Shown here piece after piece: positions 18,005 to 26,228 of a stretch of DNA of 51,813 bases (the first letter of the stretch is position 1; each line of letters opens with the position of its first letter). Made by a program: the position numbers and the translations under genes. The DNA comes from Phycisphaerales bacterium. GTDB lineage: Bacteria; Planctomycetota; Phycisphaerae; Phycisphaerales; UBA1924. Below the pieces are notes generated by a model. That model made no database searches. It had not been told where the DNA came from and saw only the letters and a program-made list of their open reading frames with translations. The stretch spans positions 1-51,813 of the forward strand of contig JAGQOH010000018.1 in assembly GCA_020427635.1 (NCBI GenBank), in the 5' to 3' direction.

Positions 18005-19405
18005 ATGACCGGCAAGTCGCCCTACATTGCACTCCTCCTTGCCGTCCTCTTGGGCGCTGGCGCCTGGTTGGTCTCGCGCGCCCCCAACCAAACGCAGGAC
18101 ACATCGCCAACCGATGGCCCCGTACCACCAGGCCAGGTCGCATTTCTCATCAATCCCGCCGACGTCATGACGATCACGCGCAACGCGCCGAACACCACCG
18201 AACAGTCGGTCCGACGCCAATCAGACGGGCGCTGGCTGTTCGATATGCCCGGCGGCGGCGCATGGCCAACCGATTCTCAAGCAATTGCAACATTTCTGCG
18301 CACACACTACGAAACACGCGCAACAGGCGCTGTCGACCTGAGCGATACGCTGGGCCCCGACGCGATCGTCCTTCGTTTCACAACGGCTGATGGCGATGTC
18401 ACGGTGCATCTTGCCACCGCACCCATCGGCGGTAATCGCCTGATCACCGTGCAACGCAACAACTCAACACCGCGCACGGCACTTGTCAGCGCGCGTTTCG
18501 CCGCCGAACTGGTCGACACCGGGCTCATCGCTTATCGCCTCGATCAAGCGTTGCCGGGCATGGGGCGCGACGTCTCACGCATCACGATCGCAGATGCACA
18601 CGCAACGCTGTCACTCGCACGCATCGGTGGACAGTGGATGTTGCAGCAGCCAATCATCGCGCCGACGGATCGGCCTGCAGTCGATGCACTGCTCGATGCA
18701 CTTGCTCAGATCACGGTCGCCGAGTTTAGAAACACGCAGTCCGCCGACACCAAGGACATCGCTTCTCTACTCAAGGATGGACTCGCAGTCAGCGTCGAGC
18801 GCGATCTGCGCACCTTCGACCAGGCCGATGCGCAAGCCGAACCGCGCATCGAAACGAGACGCCGAACCCTCCAGATCGGCGCCGCCTTCGACCCCGCTGC
18901 GCACCTGTTCTATGCAATGGCCAGCGAAGGGACCGACGCCTCGAATGTCCAAATGCTCGTCAACACGCGCGAACTCGATTTCGCGCATATCCTTGACCCA
19001 ATGCAGTACATCGCGCGAACGCCCGTTGTCGTGCGCCCGGAAACCGTCCACACGCTCGTCTTCATCCCCGCCCCGCCAGCGGCTCAAGTCCGCTATGTCC
19101 GCAACATCACCGGCTGGGAGATCCGTGATGACACCGATGCGCTCCGTCAAGTGCTCACGGCGGACGAATCGCAGGCCCTGGATGCGCTCTTGCGGCAGCT
19201 GGCCGCGCCCGCAACGCCGGTGCGGTTACAGGCGCAATCCGATGCGTTCCTTATGATCGAACTGCTCGACCGAGAGGGTGCCCCACTGACCCGCATCGCC
19301 ATCGAGCCGGGCTCCGGCGCTCAACATGTCCGCGCACATGGCGTTGAGTACCAGCTTCAGCAACCGCTCCCACCGCTCGTGACGACATACTTCCCGCGCC
19401 AATAG
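18005..19405 (+). CDS. DUF4340-type membrane-anchored protein
   Basis: A 466-residue protein with an N-terminal anchor (SPYIALLLAVLLGAGAWLV) and a large extracytoplasmic part. It has the repeating pattern of the DUF4340 family: strands such as NTTEQSVRRQSDGRWLFDMPGG and SLARIGGQWMLQQPIIAPTDR with a 'W...P...AD...V..LL..L' rhythm. It lies 9 bp after the GldG-like gene, as DUF4340 genes commonly do. Function is unknown; co-occurrence suggests it is a subunit or effector of the ABC system. Its last 49 bp are antisense to the end of ribD. Confidence 0.8.
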   Translation: MTGKSPYIALLLAVLLGAGAWLVSRAPNQTQDTSPTDGPVPPGQVAFLINPADVMTITRNAPNTTEQSVRRQSDGRWLFDMPGGGAWPTDSQAIATFLRTHYETRATGAVDLSDTLGPDAIVLRFTTADGDVTVHLATAPIGGNRLITVQRNNSTPRTALVSARFAAELVDTGLIAYRLDQALPGMGRDVSRITIADAHATLSLARIGGQWMLQQPIIAPTDRPAVDALLDALAQITVAEFRNTQSADTKDIASLLKDGLAVSVERDLRTFDQADAQAEPRIETRRRTLQIGAAFDPAAHLFYAMASEGTDASNVQMLVNTRELDFAHILDPMQYIARTPVVVRPETVHTLVFIPAPPAAQVRYVRNITGWEIRDDTDALRQVLTADESQALDALLRQLAAPATPVRLQAQSDAFLMIELLDREGAPLTRIAIEPGSGAQHVRAHGVEYQLQQPLPPLVTTYFPRQ

Positions 19406-20514
19406 ATCCGCCGAACATCCGCGCCCAACGTACTTTCGCGCACAAGCCCAAGGCCTGCCGCAGACAGCATCCCCTGGTCGATGCGCAACGCCCCACGGGC
19501 GTCCATGGGGGTCTTCGCCACATACACCCAAGCTTCGTCAATCAATCCGGCTTCGGCGCACGCACCCAATACGCGCGGCCCCGACTCGACGAGCACCGTG
19601 GCGACATCAAAGCGATCCACCAACGTTGCAAACAAACTGCGCAAGTCACCTGGTCCATCGCCCGCTCCCCCGGCAACGACGTCGACACCCGCCGTCTTCA
19701 ACGCTCGAGCATGATCAGACAACGCGCACTGCGCCGCAGTGATCACGATTGTCGGCGCCTCCGCCGCCGTGCGCACAAGGTTGCAGTCGATCGGCATCCG
19801 GAGCTTGCGATCCAGCACCACACGGATCGGTGCTCGACGAGCAGGCACGCCCCGCACCGTGAGCAACGGATCATCCGCCAGCACCGTGCCAATGCCCGTC
19901 ACAATCGCATCAACTCGACCACGCAACCGATGCACATCGCGCCGTGAACGCTCGCCTGTCACCCAACGCGGTTCGCCACCCTCAAACGAAACAAATCCCG
20001 CTTCCGTCTGCGCCCACTTTGCAATCACCCACGGCAATCCCGTCGTGATGCGTTTGACAAATGGCATACTCACCGCGTTAGCCAGTGCCGAACCGGCGCA
20101 GCGCTCGACCCGCACGCCCGCGGTGCGCAGCATCGCGGCGCCACCCCGCGCACACGGATTCGGATCCGCCGTCGCATACACAACGCGCCCAACCCCCGCC
20201 GCCATCAGCGCTGCCGAACACGCCGGCGTCTTGCCCACATGGTTGCAAGGCTCGAGCGTCACCCACGCCGTGGCGCCCCGCACGTCGGCACCTTGCGCCG
20301 TACACCGTCCAAGCGCCGCCGCTTCCGCATGAAGACCACCAAAGCGCTCGTGATGCGCCGTTGCAAGCACGGTCCCGTCAGCCCGCCCAATCACGCACCC
20401 AACCATGGGATTGGGTTCAACACACCCTGCCCCGCGCCACGCCACCCGCGCTGCGCGATCAAGCATCGCAATGTCCAACTGATCTCCGCGCAATGGCGCC
20501 GCTTCTCGGGTCAT
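19357..20514 (-). CDS. ribD: Bifunctional riboflavin deaminase/reductase RibD
   Basis: A 385-residue enzyme for two steps of riboflavin synthesis: deamination of the pyrimidinone and NADPH reduction of the ribose. The N-terminal deaminase has PNPMVGCVI, the zinc/proton-shuttle HAEA (His62) and the zinc cysteines in LEPCNHVGKTPAC (Cys90, Cys99). The C-terminal reductase (about 165-385) has VDAIVTGIGTVLADDPLL and VLVESGPRVLGA. The ATG at 20514 is preferred; a GTG 24 nt upstream is in frame. It sits just after the RNase HII-like gene. No other rib genes are nearby. The 3' end overlaps the convergent DUF4340 gene by 49 bp. Confidence 0.94.
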   Translation of the reverse strand: MTREAAPLRGDQLDIAMLDRAARVAWRGAGCVEPNPMVGCVIGRADGTVLATAHHERFGGLHAEAAALGRCTAQGADVRGATAWVTLEPCNHVGKTPACSAALMAAGVGRVVYATADPNPCARGGAAMLRTAGVRVERCAGSALANAVSMPFVKRITTGLPWVIAKWAQTEAGFVSFEGGEPRWVTGERSRRDVHRLRGRVDAIVTGIGTVLADDPLLTVRGVPARRAPIRVVLDRKLRMPIDCNLVRTAAEAPTIVITAAQCALSDHARALKTAGVDVVAGGAGDGPGDLRSLFATLVDRFDVATVLVESGPRVLGACAEAGLIDEAWVYVAKTPMDARGALRIDQGMLSAAGLGLVRESTLGADVRRIYWRGKYVVTSGGSGC

Positions 20515-20542
20515 ACGCACCAGCTTCCCGCCCAGCACGCCG

Positions 20543-21592
20543 TCATGCCAAACGCCGCAGTGTTGCCCGCTCCTGAGCAGTCAAGATCGGTTCCGCGTCA
20601 CGCAACCAACGCATGCCGTCGCTGTGATATCCCGCCGTCGGCTTCAACTCGATCGATCGTGCCCCAAAGTGCGCATTGAACCGCGCCATCATCAACTCGC
20701 GCACCAACTTCGCGACCATCGACGCGAGCGCCACGGGCAAGTGCTTGCGCTCCGCCTCCACTTCAAAGAACACACGCATCGACCGCGTCGCGCCGCCTCG
20801 CCGCTCCGTCACGACATATGCCGACCGCGCTGCCGTCTCGCATAGCGCTTCAACCTGTGCACCGGGCAAGGCCTCTTCGAGCGCTTCCTGGTAACACCGC
20901 CGCCCGCCCTGTCGATCAATCACCACGCGCGGGCACGCCTCTGCATCAACCGACCCCGTCTGCGACCACACCTCACGCAACAGCAGCGCCACCGCCCCGA
21001 AACTCACCTCGGACTTCACGCCCGCAGCCCCCAACTGCTCATTGAACTGCACCTCATCGACGCACTGGCAACGCAGCGCACACAACTGCACACCCGCGCT
21101 CTCCATCACGCCCGCCAAGTGCGCGCCGTGCATGCGAATGTGTGCCGCCGTTGTCGACCGCGGCAATGCATCGCCTCCCTCAACCGCCGCATACCAAGGC
21201 AGCCCCGACCTCTGCGCCCCAACCGCGACAAGCAAGTCCTCCACCGCAGCGACCGGTTGCCCCTGCGCATGCAACATCGCAAGCACGCCGCGCTCCAAGT
21301 GCATCAACGGATCCCGCTGCGTCGTCGCGCCCTCCTTCGGATTGGGCAACTTGAGCGCCTTCGAGTCGGCAATCGCAAGCCGCTTCCCCCGCGCCGTTCG
21401 ACTCGGCGCCCGCGAAACCGCTCGCTTGAGCACCTTCCACAGATCAGGCGCAGCCCCACCCGACTCGATCGGCTCGCGCACCGCAAACACCGACGACGCA
21501 ACGCACAATGGCCCAAGCACCGGGCCATACCCCGCCTCGTCAATCCCCGCGTACAGCCACGCCCCCGAACTTTGCTCGCTTCGATCGTCCAT
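20543..21592 (-). CDS. Divergent RNase HII-like protein
   Basis: A 349-residue protein whose N-terminus YAGIDEAGYGPVLGPL closely matches the first active-site strand of RNase HII (GIDEAGRGPLAGP), supplying the first Asp and Glu. A second match is RLAIADSKALK (the 'DSK' block), and a third acidic residue may be Asp in VVIDRQGGRR. The C-terminal KPTAGYHSDGMRWL resembles the RNase HII 'GYPT..H' end. Normal RNase HII is ~200 residues; this one has ~150 extra residues in the middle. It may cut RNA in RNA/DNA hybrids, but substrate cannot be inferred. The ATG at 21592 is preferred over an upstream in-frame extension. Confidence 0.66.
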   Translation of the reverse strand: MDDRSEQSSGAWLYAGIDEAGYGPVLGPLCVASSVFAVREPIESGGAAPDLWKVLKRAVSRAPSRTARGKRLAIADSKALKLPNPKEGATTQRDPLMHLERGVLAMLHAQGQPVAAVEDLLVAVGAQRSGLPWYAAVEGGDALPRSTTAAHIRMHGAHLAGVMESAGVQLCALRCQCVDEVQFNEQLGAAGVKSEVSFGAVALLLREVWSQTGSVDAEACPRVVIDRQGGRRCYQEALEEALPGAQVEALCETAARSAYVVTERRGGATRSMRVFFEVEAERKHLPVALASMVAKLVRELMMARFNAHFGARSIELKPTAGYHSDGMRWLRDAEPILTAQERATLRRLA

Positions 21593-21656
21593 ACGCGCCG
21601 TGCTCCAGCGCGCGCAGGCTACCGCGCTTCTCCTCCCTCCGCGTAAATCATCGCAC

Positions 21657-21691
21657 CGCAAAAAGAAACAGCCCGGCGCAAAGGCCGGGCT
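21657..21691 (-). terminator. Intrinsic terminator after the prepilin-like operon
   Basis: A perfect 8-bp GC-rich stem (AGCCCGGC at 21670-21677 with GCCGGGCT at 21684-21691, 6-nt loop) is followed, on the minus strand, by the T-rich tract TTTCTTTTT. It lies ~30 nt past the stop of the 70-residue membrane protein and separates that operon from the RNase HII-like gene. Confidence 0.88.
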
Positions 21692-21720
21692 GGTTTGGTC
21701 ACATCGTGATCGATGGGCGC

Positions 21721-21933
21721 TTACTCGGCCTGAAGCGTCGGCTGCTCCTTCGCCTCGCCGCTCTCAACGAGCTTGCGCATGCGCTCAGCTTCCGCCTGTC
21801 GCTCCTCCGCGCTCTTGGTGGACTTTGGAGCCCCACTTCCGAACGCGCCCATTTGCCATGCAACTGCGACTGCCGCCGCGATAAAGAACACCGCAGCAAT
21901 CGCAACCTTCGGGCCTTGTCCACCCTTGGCCAT
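21721..21933 (-). CDS. Small single-pass membrane protein
   Basis: A 70-residue protein with one membrane segment (VAIAAVFFIAAAVAVAWQM) and a charged Glu/Lys/Arg-rich helical tail (SAEERQAEAERMRKLVESGEA). The ATG has AGGAG at good spacing. It lies 32 bp after the prepilin-like gene and before the terminator, so it is very likely co-transcribed with it and could assist its membrane handling. No family is recognised. Confidence 0.78.
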   Translation of the reverse strand: MAKGGQGPKVAIAAVFFIAAAVAVAWQMGAFGSGAPKSTKSAEERQAEAERMRKLVESGEAKEQPTLQAE

Positions 21934-21965
21934 ATGAGGACTCCTTCCGACCCAATGGTCTCAAA

Positions 21966-23096
21966 TCACAGGTCGCGGCCCTTGATGCCGCCAAAGTTGT
22001 ACAGGAAGTACGTGTCGAAATAGTCGAACTGGTCTTCGCCATACGCCAGACCCAACGCGAAAATCGCACCGGCATTCTGCTTGGGCTCCGACAACAGCGC
22101 GTCGCGCGCCGGCACGATCGCCTTGGCGGAACCGTCCGCAGATGCGACCGGGCATGTGGCGCCGGCTTCGATCCACAGCGAATACCGCGGATCATGCACA
22201 GCGCCGCGCAGCCAGAACATCACCTTGTCCGACGGATAGTCCACCGCCGAGCTGCGGTTGCGCTTCACGACGTCATAGAACTGCGCATGGTTGAACGAAC
22301 CGTTGAACCCAGGCGCAAAGTCCCAGCGCTGCGTCTGGCCGCGCTGCTCAGACACATACATCCCCCAACGCGTGGGGTCGATGGGATTGCCGCTCCGCGG
22401 GCTCTGCTTCAGCATCGCCGGATCGACGATCGCCGTCGGCACATACTTGTACGAGCCCTGACGAACGCGCCGACCAACCTTCGACGTCACGTCGTTCATC
22501 TTCGGCAGCTGGCCATTGCCGCCGCCGTTGCCCGTCCGCTTCACATAGTCCCGAAGCGCATTCCAGTCCGACTTCGTGCCCGGATCGCCAGGCGAAATGA
22601 AGATGTCCTGCATGGCGCCAACGCCCTGGCCGTCAACCATGTACTCCGACAGGATCACCCAATACATGCCCTGAATGCCCGCGCCTTCGCCCATCACGAT
22701 GGGATTCAACTGGCTGCCGGACACCAAGGCGTCGCCGATCGTGCGAATGCCTGGCGGCTGACCAGCGCCCCAACGGAAGCCGTTGACCTCGAGGCCCGGC
22801 TGTGCGAAGCGGAATGCCGTCTGACCCTTCGGGCCGTAATTGACTTGCAACACCGGAATATCGCTGCCCGGCGAAATCGGTGCGTTCGGCAGCACATCGT
22901 CATTGGCCGCGGCATAGTTCTGCAGGCCTTGGCCGTGCTGCTTGACATTGCTCGTGCAAAGCAGAATGCGCGCCTGACGACGCGTCTGGCCGACCGCCGG
23001 CAGCAGAATCGAGATGAGCAGTGCAATCACGCTCACCACGACCAGCAGCTCGACAAGCGTAAAGCCCCGTCGGCGTGTGATCGAGAGACGGTCCAT
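21966..23096 (-). CDS. Prepilin-type N-terminal cleavage/methylation domain protein
   Basis: A 376-residue pseudopilin-like protein. The N-terminus [20 protein letters not shown] carries the type IV prepilin peptidase site (cleavage after the Gly before Phe) and the invariant Glu at mature position 5, followed by a ~20-residue hydrophobic helix. The remaining ~340 residues form a large globular domain of the kind abundant in planctomycetes (related to DUF1559 proteins), with no evident catalytic motif. The start is fixed by a strong AGGAGG; the 53 upstream in-frame codons are not coding-like. It probably belongs to a pseudopilus or a surface-anchored protein system. Confidence 0.88.
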   Translation of the reverse strand: MDRLSITRRRGFTLVELLVVVSVIALLISILLPAVGQTRRQARILLCTSNVKQHGQGLQNYAAANDDVLPNAPISPGSDIPVLQVNYGPKGQTAFRFAQPGLEVNGFRWGAGQPPGIRTIGDALVSGSQLNPIVMGEGAGIQGMYWVILSEYMVDGQGVGAMQDIFISPGDPGTKSDWNALRDYVKRTGNGGGNGQLPKMNDVTSKVGRRVRQGSYKYVPTAIVDPAMLKQSPRSGNPIDPTRWGMYVSEQRGQTQRWDFAPGFNGSFNHAQFYDVVKRNRSSAVDYPSDKVMFWLRGAVHDPRYSLWIEAGATCPVASADGSAKAIVPARDALLSEPKQNAGAIFALGLAYGEDQFDYFDTYFLYNFGGIKGRDL

Positions 23097-23126
23097 GCGG
23101 ACCTCCTTCGGAACTATGAGAGACCC

Positions 23127-23145
23127 AAGTCGCCAAAAGCGACCT
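23127..23145 (-). promoter_or_regulatory. Leader hairpin upstream of the prepilin-like gene
   Basis: On the minus strand AGGTCGC pairs with GCGACTT across a 5-nt TTTTG loop (7 bp, one G-U), ending ~30 nt before the start codon and ~20 nt before the AGGAGG. It could affect message stability or translation. No T-tract follows, so it is not an intrinsic terminator. Confidence 0.35.
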
Positions 23146-23366
23146 GTGTTCGGCGGGGAATACTGGGGGCCTCTCGAACAACGATGCCGAGATGTTGCGC
23201 CACGTTGACACAACTCCGGCGATAACGGGCCCCGCCGCACACGTTCACAAACCAAACAACGACGCCCGGATCTGCCCGGCCGCCGCCACCATCCATTCTA
23301 TCCCCAATCTCGGTTGCCCGGATTGGGCGCCGCTCATGCCGGTTTCCCGACTGAGCCGCGAAAAAG

Positions 23367-23452
23367 TGCGGCTGAAAGGAGTCGAACCTTCACGGGATTT
23401 TACTCCCACTAGGACCTGAACCTAGCGCGTCTGCCAATTCCGCCACAGCCGC
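23367..23452 (-). tRNA. tRNA-Leu (anticodon CAG)
   Basis: An 86-nt class II tRNA. The acceptor stem GCGGCTG/CAGCCGC closes it, the D-arm reads GTGGCGGAATTGGCAGACGC, and the anticodon loop TTCAGGT sits on a CTAGG/CCTAG stem, giving CAG. A long variable arm (TGGGAGTAAAATCCCGTG) and T-loop GGTTCGACTCC follow. The discriminator is A and CCA is not encoded. A CTTTTT run directly follows the 3' end. Confidence 0.97.
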
Positions 23453-23721
23453 ATCATCCTGACGTGCCGAGTCGTTCCTCCGAATCGGCAGGGCGAAAGC
23501 ATAGCGAGTCCTCCTTCGCGCAGCACGACCCCTCGGCCGAACCCCGCACCGCATGCCTATACGCACCGCCCCCGCCCCCGGATTCACTCCCCCACATACG
23601 GACAGGGGATATGTTCCCGCCGCATCGGGGGCACAGTCCCGCGGTTCCAACAACCCCGGCAGCCAGCTCCGCGCATCTCCATCCACGACGCCGGGGCCGA
23701 GCGCTCTTCCTCACGCATCGC

Positions 23722-24816
23722 CTACTTCACAAGCCCCTTCGCCTTCAAGATCCCCGCCCGAACCTGCTTCATCACATCCGGATTCTCCGCCAGGAATCGC
23801 TTGGAGTTCTCCCGACCCTGCCCAAGCCGTGTCTCGCCAAAGCTGAACCACGCCCCGGACTTCTCCACGACCTTCTCTGCAACACCCAGGTCGATCAGAT
23901 CACCCGTCACCGAAATGCCCTCGGCAAACATGATGTCAAACTCAGCATCGCGGAACGGCGGCGCCAGCTTGTTCTTCACCACGCGCGCCCGCACACGATT
24001 GCCGACATTCTGATCCGCTTCCTTGATTGCACTGATACGCCGCACGTCGATGCGAATCGACGAATAGAACTTCAGCGCGCGCCCGCCGGTCGTCGTCTCA
24101 GGCGAGCCGAACATCACACCGATCTTCTCCCGAATCTGGTTGATGAAGATCACCGTGCAGCTGGTCTTCGCAATCGCTCCCGTCAGCTTCCGCAGCGCTT
24201 GCGACATGAGCCGCGCCTGCAAGCCAACGTGCGAATCGCCCATTTCCCCTTCCAGTTCCGCCCGGGGAACCAAGGCCGCCACCGAGTCGACCACGATGAG
24301 ACTCACCGCGTTTGAGCGCACAAGCAGCTCGCAAATCTCAAGCGCTTCCTCACCCGAACTGGGCTGCGAAACAAGCAAATCATCGATGTTCACGCCCAGA
24401 CGCTTCGCCCAAGATGGATCGAGCGCGTGCTCCGCGTCGATGAACGCCGCAACTCCGCCCGCCTTCTGCGCCTGCGCCAACGCCGTCAGCGCCAAGGTCG
24501 TCTTGCCCGACGACTCGGGCCCGTAAATCTCCACGACACGCCCCACCGGCAACCCCTTGCCGCCAAGCGCCAAGTCCAACGAAAGCGTGCCCGTTGAAAT
24601 GCCCGGAATCGCGGCAAACGCATCTTCCGACAACTTCATCACCGAGCCCTTGCCAAACGAACGCTCGATCTGCTGCAACGTGCGATCAAGCACCTGCTGG
24701 CGCTCCTTGTCGAGCTTCGACGTCGCGCCGCCATCACTGTTTGGCTTGGGTTCCACCGCAACCTCCGGCCGAGCCCCGGCCGCCTTCGTGTCGTCCACTG
24801 GTGCTTTCGTCGGCAT
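23722..24816 (-). CDS. recA: Recombinase RecA
   Basis: A 364-residue RecA, the strand-exchange ATPase of homologous recombination and SOS co-protease. It shows Walker A GPESSGKT (99-106), [15 protein letters not shown] (Walker B region), the L1/L2 loops and [32 protein letters not shown] core in two conserved blocks. The open frame extends 79 codons upstream, but GGAGG lies 8 nt before the ATG at 24816 and only 2 nt before the ATG at 24822, which decides the start. Residues ~1-35 are a disordered Pro/Lys-rich leader. A sigma-70-like promoter lies ~250 nt upstream, and an insertion sequence sits immediately beyond it. Confidence 0.97.
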   Translation of the reverse strand: MPTKAPVDDTKAAGARPEVAVEPKPNSDGGATSKLDKERQQVLDRTLQQIERSFGKGSVMKLSEDAFAAIPGISTGTLSLDLALGGKGLPVGRVVEIYGPESSGKTTLALTALAQAQKAGGVAAFIDAEHALDPSWAKRLGVNIDDLLVSQPSSGEEALEICELLVRSNAVSLIVVDSVAALVPRAELEGEMGDSHVGLQARLMSQALRKLTGAIAKTSCTVIFINQIREKIGVMFGSPETTTGGRALKFYSSIRIDVRRISAIKEADQNVGNRVRARVVKNKLAPPFRDAEFDIMFAEGISVTGDLIDLGVAEKVVEKSGAWFSFGETRLGQGRENSKRFLAENPDVMKQVRAGILKAKGLVK

Positions 24817-25064
24817 CGTCATCCCCTCCTTGGGATTGCTTGTGCTCGCCTGGCCGGGCTGGCCCCGTCGGAGCCCGCCGCTCCGACCAAATCGCCCCTT
24901 CGAACCCTGCTTGGCCGATCGTTCCCCGGCCCCAGCAGACCCATTCCGCTTCGACGCCGATTCTACTGCCTGCACCATCGCAAACCATCCTTCCGGGGCC
25001 CCCTCGCGGGTTGGTCCGGCCCCAATCAAGCCCGCCGCTTCCTTGCGCGACACTCTGTTCGGGT

Positions 25065-25094
25065 AAAGTACGGGCTCCCCGCTGGAGCCGTCAA
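25065..25094 (-). promoter_or_regulatory. Probable recA promoter
   Basis: On the minus strand TTGACG (25094-25089) and TACTTT (25070-25065) are separated by 18 bp, close to sigma-70 consensus. Transcription would start near 25058, giving recA a ~240-nt leader. The insertion element's left end is 21 bp upstream of the -35 box, so the promoter itself is intact. Confidence 0.6.
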
Positions 25095-25106
25095 GGGGGT
25101 TCGTCG

Positions 25107-25114
25107 ATTTTTTT
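25107..25114. repeat. Target-site duplication, left copy
   Basis: ATTTTTTT lies directly outside the left inverted repeat and is repeated exactly outside the right one. Eight base pairs is the duplication length known for IS1595-family transposition. Confidence 0.9.
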
Positions 25115-25138
25115 GGTGATTATCCCCTTGACACAAGG
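25115..25138 (+). repeat. Left terminal inverted repeat
   Basis: Starts GGTGATTATCCCC and matches the reverse complement of 26938-26961 at 23 of 24 positions (A versus G in TTGACR). The TTGACA inside it is placed to serve as a -35 box reading inward. Confidence 0.92.
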
Positions 25139-25156
25139 TTCCATCGGTGCTACTCT
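25128..25156 (+). promoter_or_regulatory. Inward promoter built into the left inverted repeat
   Basis: TTGACA (25128-25133) and TACTCT (25151-25156) are spaced 17 bp apart. The -35 lies in the inverted repeat. It would drive the transposase from a start near 25163, with the transcript first running antisense to the 65-codon ORF. Confidence 0.5.
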
Positions 25157-25347
25157 TTCTCCTGACGGGACTTAGGTGCGTCGGAATCGTCGGTTTCGAG
25201 CCCAATATCCCGATTTACGTGGTCCACAACCCGCTTGGGGAACAGGCGGCGGATCGCATCGGCGTCGGGCAGGTCGGGATCGACCTTCGCCACGCGACGC
25301 TGGGCGGCCTTGGACGGCTTGGGGGGCTTCTTCGATGGCTCAGACAT
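25150..25347 (-). CDS. Small charged ORF of the insertion element
   Basis: A 65-residue, Lys/Arg/Asp-rich soluble protein (MSEPSKKPPKPSKAAQRR..., then DADAIRRLFPKRVVDHVNR). It reads opposite to the transposase, and their 5' ends overlap by 13 bp. It resembles no family I can name. It could be a regulator of transposition or a passenger. It could also be a chance ORF, but its clean start, length and confinement to the element favour a real gene. No strong Shine-Dalgarno is seen. Confidence 0.5.
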   Translation of the reverse strand: MSEPSKKPPKPSKAAQRRVAKVDPDLPDADAIRRLFPKRVVDHVNRDIGLETDDSDAPKSRQEKE

Positions 25348-26228
25348 ACGAAATCAACCTTGTGGACCTGTGTGAGAAGTTCCGCTCGGAGGACTGCTGC
25401 CGAGCCTACCTGGAGAAGCTTCGCTGGCCCGAAGGCGTTGAGTGCCCGCGCTGCGGATGCAAGACGGTCTCGCGCATTCACGACCGGGATCAGTTCGATT
25501 GCGATTCATGCCGCTATCAGTTCTCCGTGACTGCTGGCACGATCATGCAGGACACCAAGCTTCCGCTGTGGAAGTGGTTTCTGGCGGTCTACATGATCGT
25601 AGAGTCCAAGAAGGGAATCAGCGCGAACCAACTCAAGCGCACGCTGGGCGTGACATACAAGACGGCGTGGTATCTGTGCCACCGAATCCGCAAGGCGCTT
25701 GAAGGCCAACACTCCTATCTTGATGGTGTGATTGAAATGGACTCGACGTTCATCGGTGGTCGCAGTCCTGGCAAGCAAGGCAACAAAGACAACAAGGCGA
25801 TGATCACTGGCGCAGTCGAGCGTGGCGGAGACGTTCGCATTTCCGTGCAGGGTGAGGGCGGCGGCGAATCGGTCAAGCGTCTGCGCTCGTTCATCGAAGC
25901 GCACATTGCAGAGGGGGCGATGCTCTACACAGATGAGGCTCCAGCGTACAAGTCTGCAACCGGAAACAGATCGCGCGAAACGGTCGAACACAAGCTCAAC
26001 AAGTGGGTGCGTGGCGACGTCAACACCAACGGCATCGAAGGCGTCTGGTCGCTGTTCAAGCGTTCGGTCATCGGGTCGTATCACAAGGTCAGCATCAAGC
26101 ATCTGCAAGCCTATTTGGATGAGTTTGAGTTCAGGTTCAACAACAGAGACAACGCCTTCATTTTCCGGGATGCGATGAAGCATCTGGTCAGTGCGGAGAA
26201 CGTGGAGTACAAGGACTTGGTGGCCTAG
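25335..26228 (+). CDS. IS1595-family transposase
   Basis: A 297-residue transposase (from ATG 25335). An N-terminal zinc ribbon has four cysteines (CPRCGC and CDSC; Cys37, 40, 56, 59). A helix-turn-helix-like segment (GISANQLKRTLGVTYKTAWYL) follows, then an ISXO2-like catalytic domain with Asp136 in EMDSTFIGG, Asp200 in YTDEAPAY and Glu235 in NGIEGVWSLFKR. All expected catalytic residues are present, with no frameshift. The frame is open upstream to 25176, but the conserved family N-terminus begins at MAQTYEINL. Its stop shares a CTAG with the convergent passenger gene. Confidence 0.93.
   Translation: MAQTYEINLVDLCEKFRSEDCCRAYLEKLRWPEGVECPRCGCKTVSRIHDRDQFDCDSCRYQFSVTAGTIMQDTKLPLWKWFLAVYMIVESKKGISANQLKRTLGVTYKTAWYLCHRIRKALEGQHSYLDGVIEMDSTFIGGRSPGKQGNKDNKAMITGAVERGGDVRISVQGEGGGESVKRLRSFIEAHIAEGAMLYTDEAPAYKSATGNRSRETVEHKLNKWVRGDVNTNGIEGVWSLFKRSVIGSYHKVSIKHLQAYLDEFEFRFNNRDNAFIFRDAMKHLVSAENVEYKDLVA

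Noticed and set aside
25036..25060. Possible LexA box (CGAACAGAGTGTCG, minus strand) just downstream of the recA -10
   Set aside because: Only the outer three bases of each half are palindromic, and it fits neither the CGAACN4GTTCG nor the CTGTN8ACAG form.
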